In this document: positions 1 to 10,140 of the stretch, in pieces
Numbering within the stretch: the stretch's first letter is position 1
How the letters are laid out: each line of letters starts with the position of its first letter
NCBI GenBank assembly: GCA_964016985.1
Contig: OZ024823.1
Span: forward strand, 135,924,112-135,988,111
From: Anodontia alba
Lineage: Eukaryota; Mollusca; Bivalvia; Lucinida; Lucinidae
Reading direction: 5' to 3'
DNA: 64,000 nt
The notes under the pieces: generated by a model
Databases searched by the model: none
What the model saw: the letters and a program-made list of their open reading frames with translations, nothing else
What the model was told of the DNA's origin: nothing
Program-made: the position numbers and the translations under genes

Positions 1-150
1 CACTGGGCACATTCCGGATAGTCAAAGATGTCAATTTTCTTCGTTCAGAGAACGAACGAAGACTCTGACTAGACTTCACACAGGAACAGGCTAATTTGAG
101 TTTTCGTTAGGCGCGTATTTCTGAAGGGACTTGTTTTACGTCGCGGCTCA
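1..150. repeat. Fam-G palindromic repeat, cut by window edge
   Basis: Ends with the Fam-G terminus (rc of GAGCCGCAACGT) at about 135-147 and contains the family's 'GATAGTCAA' and 'AACGAAGACTCTGA' segments. The left end lies outside the window. Fam-G recurs at 9.1, 13.0, 17.5, 18.4, 26.2, 31.7, 34.6, 53.1 and 57.7 kb. Short ORFs over it are by-products of the repeat, not genes. Confidence 0.7.
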
Positions 151-231
151 AATGGAATCATTTTATATGAAGACAAAAGCCGGACTTTAACAGGAAAGAT
201 AGAACTAACAATAGATGACTTACACTTTAAA

Positions 232-489
232 CATCACGAAAACATGCCTATTCAAATATACTGAAAAATTTACCACCAAAAATTGAAAATTTTCAGATAA
301 AAAATTATGATATTTTTCTTATTTCTGCTCAAAAACATAGATTGTGGCGAGGCGGTTCTAACGAGTACCCACAATCTATGTTTTTGAGCAGAAATAAGAA
401 AAATAATGTATACCCCTGTGAACCCCAGTTTAACTATATAAAAGTGGGGTTTAAAGGGGTCAAATTTATTTAGGTATGTTTTCGTGATG
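232..489 (+). mobile_element. Fam-A MITE copy 1 (family description)
   Basis: Fam-A is the commonest element here (21 copies, about 260-285 bp). Consensus order: TIR CATTACGAAAACACGCCTAT; an A/T-rich arm with 'TTTTACCACCAAAAATTGAA'; a central palindrome of about 65 bp (AACATAGATTGTGGGTACTC, then TTAGAACCGCCTCG and its complement); a second arm with a hairpin of AAACCCCAGTTTTACTATA against AAAGTGGGGTTT; then the complementary TIR ending CGTGATG. Plus means A/T arm first. There is no coding capacity, so it must be mobilised in trans. In this copy half of the central palindrome is lost (near 345). The superfamily is not identifiable from what is visible. Confidence 0.93.
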
Positions 490-828
490 AAACGTCTTTC
501 ACCACAGACGAAGCAATGCCACTTTGCGAATCCTCTTGAAGAGGTTCGCAAAGTCAAAACAGACTGAGAGCCAAACTATTAAATGCTTATTCCTAATAAT
601 TCCGCTATTAAGACCAATTTTGGGAAATGTTAGACCATCCTTGGGATCGCCTAAAAGAGGTCTTTTTAATGGGGTGGTCTTTTTACAGAAAATATAATAA
701 TTAGAATGAAACTCTTTTGCACTGGTCTTCATAGCGGAGTGGTGTTTATTTCGAGTAGTCTCAATAGCGGTATTTTACTGTAATTGTCTGGCATTTTTAC
801 TCTAGTTTACTGCATATTATCTACCGTG
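490..828. other. No gene seen
   Basis: AT-rich sequence between Fam-A copy 1 and the microsatellite. The short ORFs carry no recognisable motif. Confidence 0.6.
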
Positions 829-847
829 TTATGGAACCCACGGGATG

Positions 848-900
<53 letters not shown>

Positions 901-929
901 AGAGAGTTATGGAACCCATGGGATGTTGT

Positions 930-994
<65 letters not shown>
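829..994. repeat. Duplicated compound microsatellite (CA)n(GA)n
   Basis: A unit TTATGGAACCCA-GGGATGTT followed by a CA tract and a GA tract occurs twice in tandem (from about 829 and 907). CA tracts span about 850-896 and 931-956; the second GA tract spans 957-994. The His/Thr- and Arg/Glu-repeat ORFs here are artefacts. Confidence 0.95.
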
Positions 995-999
<5 letters not shown>

Positions 1000-1009
1000 C
1001 TATGTTAGT

Positions 1010-1140
1010 GTGTCTGTGGTTCTAGATATGTTTGTTTTGTTATTATTTGTTCGTCGTCTCTCCTTCTTTTGGTGCCCCGGGAAGGCTGTGCCTCGTAATT
1101 GTGGCGTTTCTTGGATATCTTCAAATACATGAATATGCTT
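1010..1140 (+). repeat. Fam-I retroelement 3' fragment
   Basis: Carries the Fam-I signature GGTGCC(C/T)CGGGAAGGCTGTG followed by 'TTGTGGC' and 'ATATCTTC'. The same order occurs at 37.3, 40.6, 42.1, 48.4 and 61.0 kb. Confidence 0.7.
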
Positions 1141-1731
1141 CTTAATGATAGATATTATCAAAGGCAAAAGATTCTTTGGAAAGAGAATACGGAACACATT
1201 TAAAAAGAGACTTGGAATAGACTGGCGTCTGTCCGCTGTGCATGATTGCGTGTGGCTTTTAATGGGTAACACCTTCTTTGTTTTTATGTTCGGATAGAAC
1301 TTAGGGAAAGATATACAGACAGTCAGCTTTTCATTTTTAAGATACGGAAGCGACTCTACCTCATTATACATTGTAAGAACATACGTTCGCCAGGCAGCAT
1401 AGGTATAAATTCGAAATAAATCAGCTGTGAAACAGAAAAGATGAATCTGAGATCATTTTTCCGTCGACGTGATCTTACCTTTGAATAGTTTGACAGTTTT
1501 TGTTTCTTGATTCTGTTGTTTACATGAATTAAGGAGTAAAAATATATATCAAATATGAGTTTATTGAGTACATATGCTATAAAAATGCAACTGATGCTTC
1601 TCTATTTACTTTGACAGAATGAAGAATTGTTTATATTTATTGTTGCAATATTGTAACAAAAATATCTTCAGAAAAAACATCATAGAGCAATATCAATCTG
1701 TAAAACGCTAAAGGGAATCAAATTGCAACTA
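1141..1731. other. No gene seen
   Basis: AT-rich sequence; the longest ORF (minus, to 1371) has no recognisable domain and overlaps Fam-I. Confidence 0.55.
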
Positions 1732-2050
1732 AAGTTGACTCTCGTTATCTCGACCTCGCTTATCTCAAATAACCGCTTATCGCGAAGTGGAAATCTTGTC
1801 CCTGCTTAAACATGAACATCTAACAACAGGTAAAAAATATTGTGGAAAAGAGAAGGAGCAATTTCTCCTCTTTTCCACAATATTTTCAATATATCTCTAA
1901 CTTCAAGAGTCCAATTACATATATATTCGTTAAATGTGGTTGTTCGAGTTATTTTTTTTTTCTCAATTCTGCAAATCTGATATGTCGAGGAACGGATACC
2001 TCGAAGAATTTCAGAGTCCCTTGGAATTCGAGATAACGAGAGTCGACTGT
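1732..2050 (+). mobile_element. Fam-H MITE copy 1 (pogo/Tigger-like ends)
   Basis: TIRs AGTTGACTCTCGTTATCTCG and its complement (GATAACGAGAGTCGACTG). An interior palindrome of about 50 bp surrounds 1840-1890 (TTGTGGAAAAGAG... against CTCTTTTCCACAA). Two other copies show TA at both ends. TA TSDs and termini of the CAGT(T/C)GA-CTCG-TTATC type are known for pogo/Tigger members of Tc1/mariner; that assignment is inference. No transposase. Confidence 0.87.
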
Positions 2051-2330
2051 ATAGGAAAACTTAAGATTTATTATTTTTTTTATTGAAGTTACCTTTTTTT
2101 CTGCTGACCATTCCATGGCCTTATTTGCTAAAAAGACCATGTTGTTTGACTACCTTAGCCAGTTGTCATAGAAACAAGTAACAAATGCATACATTTCGCT
2201 TGAAAATATTCCGATTAGATATAACGTCAAGATTGGAAATACTAGTTATTTAATATTTATCATCCTAGAAATTCATATGCACGTGTGTGGGGATGTCATT
2301 GACAATGTGGCATAGGATTAATCATATCCG

Positions 2331-2935
2331 GACAGACAGACAGACAGACAGACAAATAGTTTATTTAAGTCTCATTTTCATACATAAAAACATATTTAAA
2401 TTGTATAAAACAATAAATGCATATTAAAATGTATGAAACCACTCAAGTTGAGTTATAAGAGACTAGTTATGAAATATTAATAAAATGGACGTTTAAAGTA
2501 CATGTATCTGTACATTGCTAAAGACCTAAATGAAACATATTTACATGTAAGAACTATCTGTACAAAAAATTTCTACGTTCTGTTAAAATAATTTGGCAGG
2601 CTTTGGCACTATAAATAGCAATTCTATCGTCAGATAAAAGATGACAAACTTTTTCATGGTTATCAAGAGAGTCAAAATGCTGAAGGTCAATTTTTGGGAG
2701 CAACTCCAGGCGTATATCATTATATAATGGGCATTCCAATAGTACATGTTCCTCACTTTCTATTTTATTTGTACAATTAATGTATACTACCTATACATCT
2801 TAGGAGTTCGTTTTTACCTATATCTGCAACAAAAGACATTCCGCGCATTCTGCTTCCTACCAAAACTACAAGGCAGAACAAATGAACGAAAATGGCTATG
2901 TTTTACTACAGAACGAAGAATGGGCATCGGATAAG
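2331..2935 (-). pseudogene. LINE 3' end: RT C-terminus remnant with GACA tail
   Basis: The minus-strand frame at 2554-2790 reads a C-terminal retrotransposon segment, ESEEHVLLECPLYNDIR, with the His/Cys residues (EH..L..CPLY) typical of the C-terminal cysteine motif of jockey/CR1-type non-LTR ORF2 proteins. Upstream, about 2790-2930 stays coding-like but in a different frame with a stop between, so at least one frameshift is present. The element's 3' end is a (GACA)n run at 2331-2354 (TGTC on the coding strand), the microsatellite tail common on such LINEs. It is 5'-truncated, with Fam-H copy 2 starting just beyond. Confidence 0.7.
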
Positions 2936-2954
2936 CGTTTAATGCATGGTTTAT

Positions 2955-3287
2955 ACAGTTGACTCTCGTTATCTCGACCTCGCTTGTCTCGTATAACCGC
3001 TTATCTCGAAGTGAAAATCTTGTCCCTGCTTAAACATGAATATCTAACAACAGGTAAAACATATTTTGAAAAAGAGGAGAAATTGCTCCTAAGAAGCAAT
3101 TTCGCCTCTTTTCCCCATTATTTTCAATATATCTCTAACTTCAAGAGTCCAATTACATTATATATTTGTTAAATGTGGTTGTTCGAATTATTTTTTTCTC
3201 AGTTCTGCAAATCTGATATGTCGAGGTACGGATTTCTCGAAGTATTTCAGAGAGTCCCTTGAAATTCGAGATAACGAGAGTCGACTG
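2955..3287 (+). mobile_element. Fam-H MITE copy 2, TA-flanked
   Basis: Starts CAGTTGACTCTCG after a TA (2953-2954) and ends GAGAGTCGACTG before a TA (3288-3289), a clean 2-bp TSD. The interior hairpin near 3070-3115 uses GAAGCAATTT where copy 1 has GGAGCAATTT. Confidence 0.9.
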
Positions 3288-3452
3288 TACTAGTTGTAAA
3301 TAGCTACGATGAACGTCAATGACTTTAAAAAAGCCCAATTCTGTCACTGTTTATTAAAAAATTAATAGAGTTTCCCAGCAAAGACCCTAATTCCGAAGCA
3401 CAGCACTGAGAATGCATTAAAAGAAGAAGAGGTGAAGTATTACGCATTTGTA

Positions 3453-3655
3453 TTAACCTTCTCACCCCTGCGTGTCTGAAATGGACTCTTCCATCTTTTG
3501 ACAATACACATTTATTGTTGTGAACAGTGGTGGAAATCAAACATCAACAGAATGGCAAACAGTGTAGATCTTGATAAGACGGTTCGTTACGGGATCATCT
3601 AGATCTACACTGTTTGCAAAGGTATCTATTTGGGTATGGAGGGCTGAAAGGGGTG
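3453..3655. mobile_element. Fam-E TTAA MITE copy 1 (family description)
   Basis: Fam-E: TTAACCTT-TCACCCCT end, a central hairpin whose arms read CAAACAGTGTAGATC...GATCTACACTGTTTG, and the complementary GGGGTGAAAGG end. Here TTAA is visible on the left (3453-3456); the right end is degraded. Hairpin caps differ between copies (GACGGCTCGTTACGAG or GACGCCGCG types). TTAA targets plus CCC...GGG ends are characteristic of piggyBac-type elements (inference). Confidence 0.78.
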
Positions 3656-3895
3656 ATGTTCTATCACGTTAAAATGTATGTGATCCGTTTATGTGCAATC
3701 CCATCAGTGCATTGGTACTTACCTTTATATAGTTTATTGAGATTTACAGATTTTAGATTTCATTTCTCAATAGAAACATCGCCCTTACCTCTAATACTAA
3801 TACAGCTGGAAAGTATAAATGTGTGGTCAGTGGGCGTAGGTTCTTTTACCTCATCAGTGAATGTCACAGTAAAACACACATACTCATAAGCACTA

Positions 3896-4172
3896 CATCA
3901 CGAAAACATGCCTATATAATGTTGACCCCATTAAACCCCACTTTTATATAGTAAAACTGGGGTTAACAAGGGTGTACATTATTTTTCTGATTTCTGCTTA
4001 AAACATAGATTGTGGGTACTCGTTAGAACCGCTTCAGCGAGGCGGTTCTAACGAGCATCAGCATTCTATGTTTTGAGCTGAAAAATGAAAACTATCAGAA
4101 CTTTTATCTGAAAATTTTGATTTTTTGATGGTAAAATTTTCAGTTTATTTGAATAGGCGTGTTTTCGTAATG
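3896..4172 (-). mobile_element. Fam-A MITE copy 2
   Basis: Both TIRs intact (CATCACGAAAACATGCC; CGTGTTTTCGTAATG). The central palindrome is slightly diverged on one arm (GAGCATCAGCATTC). Confidence 0.92.
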
Positions 4173-4272
4173 ATGACATGAAGAACGAGAACCGGAGACT
4201 CGATTTATTAAGTCTATTCAAATACAGCACTGTATTTTTCAAAGCTGTGGTATGCGAATATAGAAGTAATCA

Positions 4273-4328
4273 GACTGGGCTTAATTATCCCTGATTTTAA
4301 GACTGGGCTTAATTATCCCTGATTTTGG
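4273..4328. repeat. 28-bp direct tandem duplication
   Basis: GACTGGGCTTAATTATCCCT and the following eight bases occur twice back to back, differing only at the end; a recent local duplication. Confidence 0.9.
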
Positions 4329-4339
4329 TGTCAATGAAA

Positions 4340-4960
4340 TCGAATTATCCACCCCTTCACGTTAGTTCTTGCTTCTTACCGTTCTAAGGCGGGGCATCTA
4401 GTGTTGTTTGGTCTTTGTGGGGCATTGTGGCTGCTCCTGTGTTTTTTGCATTTTTTTCATGACTTTCCTCTTTGATGTCTAAAGGTTATACTGGAAATGT
4501 TATGCAGCAAACTAGAAATGATAACTTTTTAATTGCACAACAGTGAGTCAAGTCTCGTTCCTCAATCTGTTTCAGAAGGTTGGCAGCGGACTTTTATTTC
4601 TGTGGTCGGGTCCATAGTTGTCTAATTTATGTTTTTTTTCCTATGGTTACATATTGCCATTGAGCCATCTACTTTGTTTTATTGCAGTTTTGTGATTTCT
4701 TTAGTGATATTGACTAAACACATATTTGTAATCTGGATCTGCATCAGAATTACGGGGGATGGAGGTGGGGTGGGGCGGTGGGCAGCAATCGCCTGACTCC
4801 AGATTAAACTCTAAGTAGTTGGTTCTGCTGAAAACTCCTTAATGTTAGCTGTTGCAGCTCTTAGTTTTGGTATGTCGGCATTAATATGTGTTTAATGTTG
4901 TCGTTGCTGGGTCCGGTCCAGTCCGGCATCGTGATCAGCTGGTTGGAATTACGGTATTGT
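4340..4960. repeat. Diverged Fam-I fragments
   Basis: Contains CGTTCTAAGGCGG, a Fam-I signature, then T/G-rich sequence of the same style as 29.4 and 43.1 kb (CATGACTTTCCTCTTTG, GGGTCCGGTCCAG). No coding sequence seen. Confidence 0.45.
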
Positions 4961-4968
4961 TTATCTAG

Positions 4969-5008
4969 ATTACGAAAACACGCCTATTCAAATATATTGA
5001 AACGTTTA

Positions 5009-5042
<34 letters not shown>

Positions 5043-5232
5043 AAATTTTCACATAAACAATTCTAATACTGTTCACATTTCTTCTCAAAACATAGATTGT
5101 GGTAACTGGTTAGAACACTCTATGTTTTTTTAGCAAAATAAGAAAAATAATCTGTACCCCTGTAAACCTCAGTTTTACTATATAAAAATGTGGTTTAAGG
5201 GGTCAAAATTATACAGACGTGTTTTCGTGATT
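4969..5232 (+). mobile_element. Fam-A MITE copy 3 with poly-A expansion
   Basis: TIRs present. The A/T arm has expanded into a pure A run of about 30 nt (about 5010-5040), and the central palindrome is collapsed to GTTAGAACA flanked by CATAGATTGTGG and CTCTATG. Confidence 0.9.
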
Positions 5233-5839
5233 TCATTGGTTTGCTAGGTTCTGTGATTATGGCTCTTCTTGGAAGTCTTCATGACTATTACGTATGGTGT
5301 TCTGATATACGTTGCATTTAGTCTGTACTATAATGATATAAATACTTAGTTACTATTACATGTTGTTATCCATGTCTCATAAGCAGGCAGTTCTGTCTTT
5401 AAGTAATTCGGATTTGGAAATCCTATGTTGATTAGAGTGAGTAAATAACCCCCAGACTTCCTTTTATGCAAGCCCTTACACCAGTTTTATAATTATAACA
5501 GAAACATAAGTGAAGATACTCAGGAAATGCCTCACTCACGAAGCACAACTTTGGAGGAGAGATGAGGAACAAACATTGACAAAATAACGCCACATATGAA
5601 ACAACCGGCGAACAAACAAATAAAAACTGCAACAATATAACTGCCTTGTAACAGTCAGTTAACAAACTTCAAGTTTTAATTGCGCAAAACAATTACCCTT
5701 AATTCTGATACAAATTGCAAAACTATTTGCGGTCCGCATAGGAGTCCTCTACCTAATCTGTAAAACACCACAGAGAAATACGTATAATCGAAAACACTGT
5801 GACGAAACAAAGCAAATGACTAAAACGCGATCTGAAGAC
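5233..5839. other. No gene seen
   Basis: Minus-strand ORFs at 5432-5665 and 5749-5958 have Cys/Phe-rich random-looking composition and no domain. Confidence 0.55.
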
Positions 5840-5840
5840 A

Positions 5841-6125
5841 GAACTTTAGTCATTGTAGCTAAACGGTAAACACGAATGCACTTTATATTTTTGTCATGTT
5901 TTTTTTTTTCACAACAACAGAAGATATAATGCGATAGTACAGTCGTAAAAAAACGCAAGTCCCGTCACATAAAAATCAACGAAATGAAGGCAGAACTTAA
6001 GTCATTGTAGCTAAACGGTAAGCACGAATGCACTAAATAGTTTTGTCATGATTTTTTTCACAACAACAGAAAATATAATGCGATAGTACAGTCGTTAAAA
6101 AACGCGAGTCCCTTCACATAAAAAG
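5841..6125. repeat. ~150-bp tandem duplication
   Basis: The segment GAACTT-AGTCATTGTAGCTAAACGGTA through GTCCC-TCACATAAAAA occurs at 5841-5974 and again at 5993-6123, with scattered substitutions and a T-run length difference. Not seen elsewhere in the window. Confidence 0.9.
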
Positions 6126-6684
6126 CAGCTTTTGGGCAAGGGCGAAATATGAAATATGAACACTCAGGACAAAGCACTTGCCATCACAGTCTGTTCCGAT
6201 TTTTTTTCTATTCGGATTCCACATGATCTGTAGCGTATACAAGCAAACTGCGAAGTCTCTGATAGGACCGCGAGGACGCACAGTCTGAATATACTTTTTC
6301 TTGTTTGCTCATGAACATTGTCGGTTTTGCTGTGGTGCAGCTCATTTCATTTCAAATGATACACGCCCTATTCACAAAACAAAACGATGTTATTTACGAT
6401 ATTTACAACAATCAGCTGATTAACCTATGTCATTTTACTATTCTGTACTCAGTGACCTATAATTGTGGTTTGATTGATCAGTAATAATGTAAAAGATCTG
6501 GTCAACAACAATCTTGCACATACTAAATGCTTTATAGATATTTATGGCGACGTAGAGAAAATATTTTATGTTTGGATCTCCCGTTTCTTAGAGGTGAATG
6601 AATCCTGAGTTTAAACTACAGGAAATAGTTCCCGGACATTTCGCAAATTCGATAAATAAACACAAGTGCATAATAAGCTAGTGG
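6126..6684. other. No gene seen
   Basis: Mixed AT-rich sequence with no coding motif and no repeat I could match elsewhere in the window. Confidence 0.5.
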
Positions 6685-6760
6685 TCTCACTTACGCATTT
6701 TCACAACAAAAACTATTAAACGGTTCATTGTTTTTGAATATGCAAGAATAACGAATCAAT

Positions 6761-7052
6761 ATTATTGCATAAAAACCAGTGCTGCACGTTATTAACAGCA
6801 GTGCATTAATCGGCGAAAAGCCGTGTATTAACAGGGCAATTCACGCGCTGTTAATGCACGGCTACGCAACTTTCAATATGCGTATAACAGGGCCACAGAA
6901 TTGCTGCCATCACGAGATGTGTAGTGTCCGGCCCTAGAATGAGCATAGTCCGTGGAAATTGCGTTCGCGAGACATCGGTGAAAAGGCAAAACAAAATAGT
7001 GCAAGAAATAACGTGAAATGTAGCAAATGTTTTTCAGTTTTTATGCAATAAT
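6761..7052. mobile_element. MITE-like insertion with 16-bp TIRs inside Fam-J
   Basis: Begins ATTATTGCATAAAAAC and ends with the exact complement GTTTTTATGCAATAAT (7037-7052). The interior has further hairpins (GCTGTTAAT / ATTAACAGC, about 6790-6865). No ORF. Confidence 0.7.
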
Positions 7053-7198
7053 AGCGATCGAAAATGTTTTTTCAATGCATTAGCATTCGCCAGGTCCCTT
7101 GGGAGGTGTTGAAAACCGTGGCCTTCGGCCTCGGTTTTCAACACCTACCAGGGGACCTGGCGAATGTTAATGCATGAAAAAACATATTTGATCCCTAT
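7051..7198. repeat. 148-bp imperfect palindrome
   Basis: Left arm ATGCATTAGCATTCGCCAGG...GAGGTGTTGAAAACCG; cap near GGCCTTCGGCC; right arm CGGTTTTCAACACCT...CCTGGCGAATGTTAATGCAT. Outside this the arms continue imperfectly (AAAATGTTTTTT / AAAAAACATATTT). It lies directly against the 16-bp-TIR element, and both are absent from Fam-J copy 2. Confidence 0.88.
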
Positions 7199-7417
7199 AT
7201 TGATAAATATTTTCTTGCATATCACAAATTTAACCGGGCATGGACAATTGATTGACATGGATCTGGTGATGTTAGTTCCCCCAGAACTACTCAGCACACC
7301 AATGTACCCTAGGACAAACACTCTGAAGACACTTTCCATTGAAAAACGGAAACATTTAGAAATGAAACAGCACGAGTTTGTTTATAAGATTTGCTATTCT
7401 CAAGGGAAAATCACTTA

Positions 7418-7517
7418 AAAACGAAAAGCCCCAAATAAAAGCCCCCCCCCACAAAAAAAAAAAACGAAAAGCCCCAAATAAAAGCACCCCCGCCCCCCCC
7501 CCCCCTCCCCCCCCACA

Positions 7518-7561
<44 letters not shown>
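7418..7561. repeat. Low-complexity A/C tract
   Basis: Two copies of ACGAAAAGCCCCAAATAAAAGC followed by C runs, a short CA run and an A run of about 33 nt. Poly-Lys/Pro ORFs are artefacts; exact length is likely unreliable. Confidence 0.9.
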
Positions 7562-7564
<3 letters not shown>

Positions 7565-8010
7565 TACTTTACTTAAGTCCAGACAAATTTTGGGCTGTAA
7601 ATTTAATTTTAGGGAGAATATGTCAGAATTAATCACAGTAACATTCACCGTAACATAAAGGAAAATGGTTTCGGGTAAGATAAGATCAGTCAGAACAAAA
7701 TATTTTCATTTTGAATAACGGCAAGCAAGAAAGTTTTACCGAATGATGTCAACAGGACAGTAGTCCATGTTCCATACAGCACACTAATCGTCATTGAACA
7801 TTCATACTTACACTAAATGGGGGATACTGTCGTGTGTTGGTGGGCTTCAGTTTGACCAATGTTATATTCTTTAATGATGTAAGCCCAAGAAACTAAGACT
7901 GTTCATCATTTGAGGGGCATAAATATGCTTTTAGGGAATCAGATATGTGAAAAATAGTTGTGTATCCTCCTGAAAAGGGGAATACGTTCATAGGAAAGAA
8001 TCTATAACCC
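7562..8010. other. No gene seen
   Basis: AT-rich sequence with no recognisable ORF or repeat. Confidence 0.5.
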
Positions 8011-8481
8011 CATTACGAAAACACGCCTATTCAAATATACTGAAAATTTTACCACCAAAAATTGAAAATTTTCAGATAAAAAATTCTGATATTTTTCATA
8101 TTTCTGCTCAAAACATAGATTGTGGGTACTCGTTAGAACCGCCTCGATGAGGCGGTTCTAACGAGTACCCACAATCTATGTTTCTGAGCAGAAATAAAAA
8201 TAATGTATACCTCTGTAAACCCCAGTTTTTCCTATATAAAAGTGGGGTTTGTTTGTTTGTTTGTGTTGAGTTTTTACGGCCCAGTCAAACCAATGGGGTC
8301 ACGTCGAGCGCGGTCAGTTTACCCTAACCACACGTTTATTGGGCAGGCTTAGTCCTCTAAGCGGTTAACCTGTATTGTGCACATTCTTTCGCCAGAAACT
8401 GACAACTGCCCTTCTTGAATCAGCGGAAGGGAAAAGTGGGGTTTAAGGGGGTCAAAATTGTATAGGCATGTTTTCGTGATG
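8011..8481 (+). mobile_element. Fam-A MITE copy 4 split by a SINE
   Basis: Complete Fam-A with both TIRs. The GGGG arm is interrupted after AAAAGTGGGGTTT; the same 13 bp recur at 8432-8444, where the element resumes. The central palindrome (about 8110-8180) is nearly perfect. Confidence 0.95.
8251..8431 (-). mobile_element. SINE-1 copy, 5'-truncated, 13-bp TSD
   Basis: The SINE body without its tRNA head. On the minus strand the 3' tail is an AAAC repeat (GTTT on plus at 8251-8262). Flanked by perfect 13-bp direct repeats AAAAGTGGGGTTT (8238-8250, 8432-8444), the signature of LINE-machinery retroposition. It post-dates the Fam-A copy it interrupts. Confidence 0.93.
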
Positions 8482-8877
8482 CAAAGGGAGCAAACCCTTT
8501 TCTTATAAAGTAGATCGCTTTCAGAAAATATCCAAGGGTATCCATAGGCTGGATCATATGGCGAGCAATCTCTCTGTGACTCTAAATGCAACACGTTCAA
8601 ATGGATTTCCCTTATTCCAAATTTAAACGTTAAGGAAACGTGATTATACGTAATGCACGCGGTCATATACAATAAAACAAAACACATCAAAAAACAAGTG
8701 TACATTTTCAGTTTACTGCACGCACTTTAAGAAATGACACTGTTTGATAAAACAAGTGTACTTCACGACCGTTAATGGCTTACATTGGTTACATGCGGTT
8801 ACTTTGGTCCAGCCCAAAGTGCACACATTTGCTGACTACCCCTAGTACAAACAATGTTGTTTGTAGGCATGTTGTAG
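8482..8877. other. No gene seen; short Fam-M fragment
   Basis: AGGGAGCAAACCC...AAAGTAGATCGC (8486-8520) resembles Fam-M. The minus ORF at 8349-8705 overlaps the SINE and Fam-A and is not a gene. Confidence 0.5.
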
Positions 8878-8985
8878 CCCAGTAGGCACACAACGTTGAA
8901 ACAACGTCGATTCAACGATGATTTAACGTCAATATGCTGAATCAACGTTGAGTCGACGTTGCTTCGACGTTGTGTGTCCGCTGGG
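8878..8985. mobile_element. Fam-C palindromic MITE copy 1 (family description)
   Basis: Fam-C: CCCAG(T/C)GGGCACACAACGTT ends around a palindrome built from repeated (A/C)AACGTCGAT/ACGTTG words, about 105-115 bp, no coding capacity. This copy is imperfect in the centre. Other copies: 9.6, 38.6, 38.8, 49.8, 59.8 and 62.5 kb. Superfamily unknown; in the cleanest copy (62.5 kb) the ends abut TA. Confidence 0.85.
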
Positions 8986-9062
8986 AGTATACTCACAGGT
9001 GTTCTGTTTGAATAATAATTTGAGCGGGGCACATCATTTCCTACAAGGTTGCATGCGCCCAG

Positions 9063-9215
9063 CATGGACTGAGATCAGCCTGTACATCCGCGAGGTATGA
9101 TCAGAGTCTTCGCAGGGTTATCTATTGGGAGCCTAGGATCCCAAGTGTCTTCAGGCGGACAGCGAAGACTCTGATCCGTTTCATGCACAGGCTGATCTGA
9201 TACTTCGATGGTCGC
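9063..9215. repeat. Fam-G repeat fragment
   Basis: GATCAGCCTGTACATCCGCG and GACAGCGAAGACTCTGATC match Fam-G; terminal GCCGCAACGT is absent. Confidence 0.7.
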
Positions 9216-9624
9216 ACATGTAATCTTGTAGGAAATGCTGTGGCCCGGATCACGTTTAATTACTAAATCAATACAATCAGAAGATTTATATCGGGAATAA
9301 CAACATATAGACATATAAATAAATTTACGTACACTTGCGATAGATAACAATTTAACCACCAGCGAAGTTCGTTTGCCATACACGTGTAACAAGATGAATG
9401 TTTACTGACCATAAAGTAGCATTGAATTCCCATACTTAGCCTGAGTGTTTAGCATTGCATTTCCAGTAAACATTTATCTGTTTAAACTTTTAAAGGCATG
9501 CACATTGTTGTCTGAATGCTGGTTACACAATCACCTGCAACAGAAATGCGAAAATAATTGAAAGAGTTGTAAATATTAGTGGTATGTATTTTTCGAGGTA
9601 TGTATTTTTCTGAAAGCACGTTTT
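9216..9624. other. No gene seen
   Basis: Non-repetitive AT-rich sequence; the minus ORF 9075-9392 overlaps the Fam-G fragment and has no domain. Confidence 0.5.
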
Positions 9625-9737
9625 CCCAGCGGGCATATGATTTTATACCACGTCGCATCAAAATCGATGCAACGTCATGTTTTAACGTTGCATCGACGTA
9701 AATGTGACGTTATCTCAAATATGTGTGCCCACTGGGG
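9625..9737. mobile_element. Fam-C palindromic MITE copy 2
   Basis: CCCAGCGGGCATATGA left end, GTGTGCCCACTGGGG right end; centre AACGTCATGTTTTAACGTT. Confidence 0.85.
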
Positions 9738-9954
9738 TCCATTCATGTGGTCTTTTGGCTTCAATCGTGGATGCTGTCTGTGATTATCTCCTGTCTTACG
9801 TCTGCCTTTGTCTTGATTCGCTAGTCGGAGCAGTTTAAGTAACTGTTTTACACCTTTTGCGCAAGCATCTACTGACTGTTGTGTTCAGCGGATAATGACA
9901 GCTGATCTGTGCCAAATATAACTTGGTATAATTAAATGCAATTATTTAATTATG

Positions 9955-10140
9955 GTCTCACTTACGCATATTCACAACACAAACTATTAAACGGTTCATT
10001 GTTTTTGAATATGCAAGAACTCGTCTAATGGAATTATTAAAATTGTTTTCACAACGAATCAATGTTGATAAATATTTTCTTTCATATCACGACTTTAACC
10101 GGGCATGGATAATTGATTCAGACATGGGTCTGGTAATGTT
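9955..10140 (+). repeat. Fam-J repeat copy 2
   Basis: The uninterrupted counterpart of 6685-7300, used to define the insertion there. Confidence 0.82.

Larger units (their letters stand above)
6685..7300 (+). repeat. Fam-J repeat copy 1, interrupted
   Basis: The left part (6685-6760) matches 9957-10065 (CACTTACGCATTTTCACAAC, ACTATTAAACGGTTCATTG) and the right part (about 7199-7290) matches about 10066-10145 (TTGATAAATATTTTCTT, TTTAACCGGGCATGGA). The two halves are separated by about 440 bp absent from copy 2, so other elements inserted here. Confidence 0.82.

Noticed and set aside
784..1132. His/Thr-Arg/Glu repeat ORFs
   Set aside because: Translations of CA and GA microsatellites.
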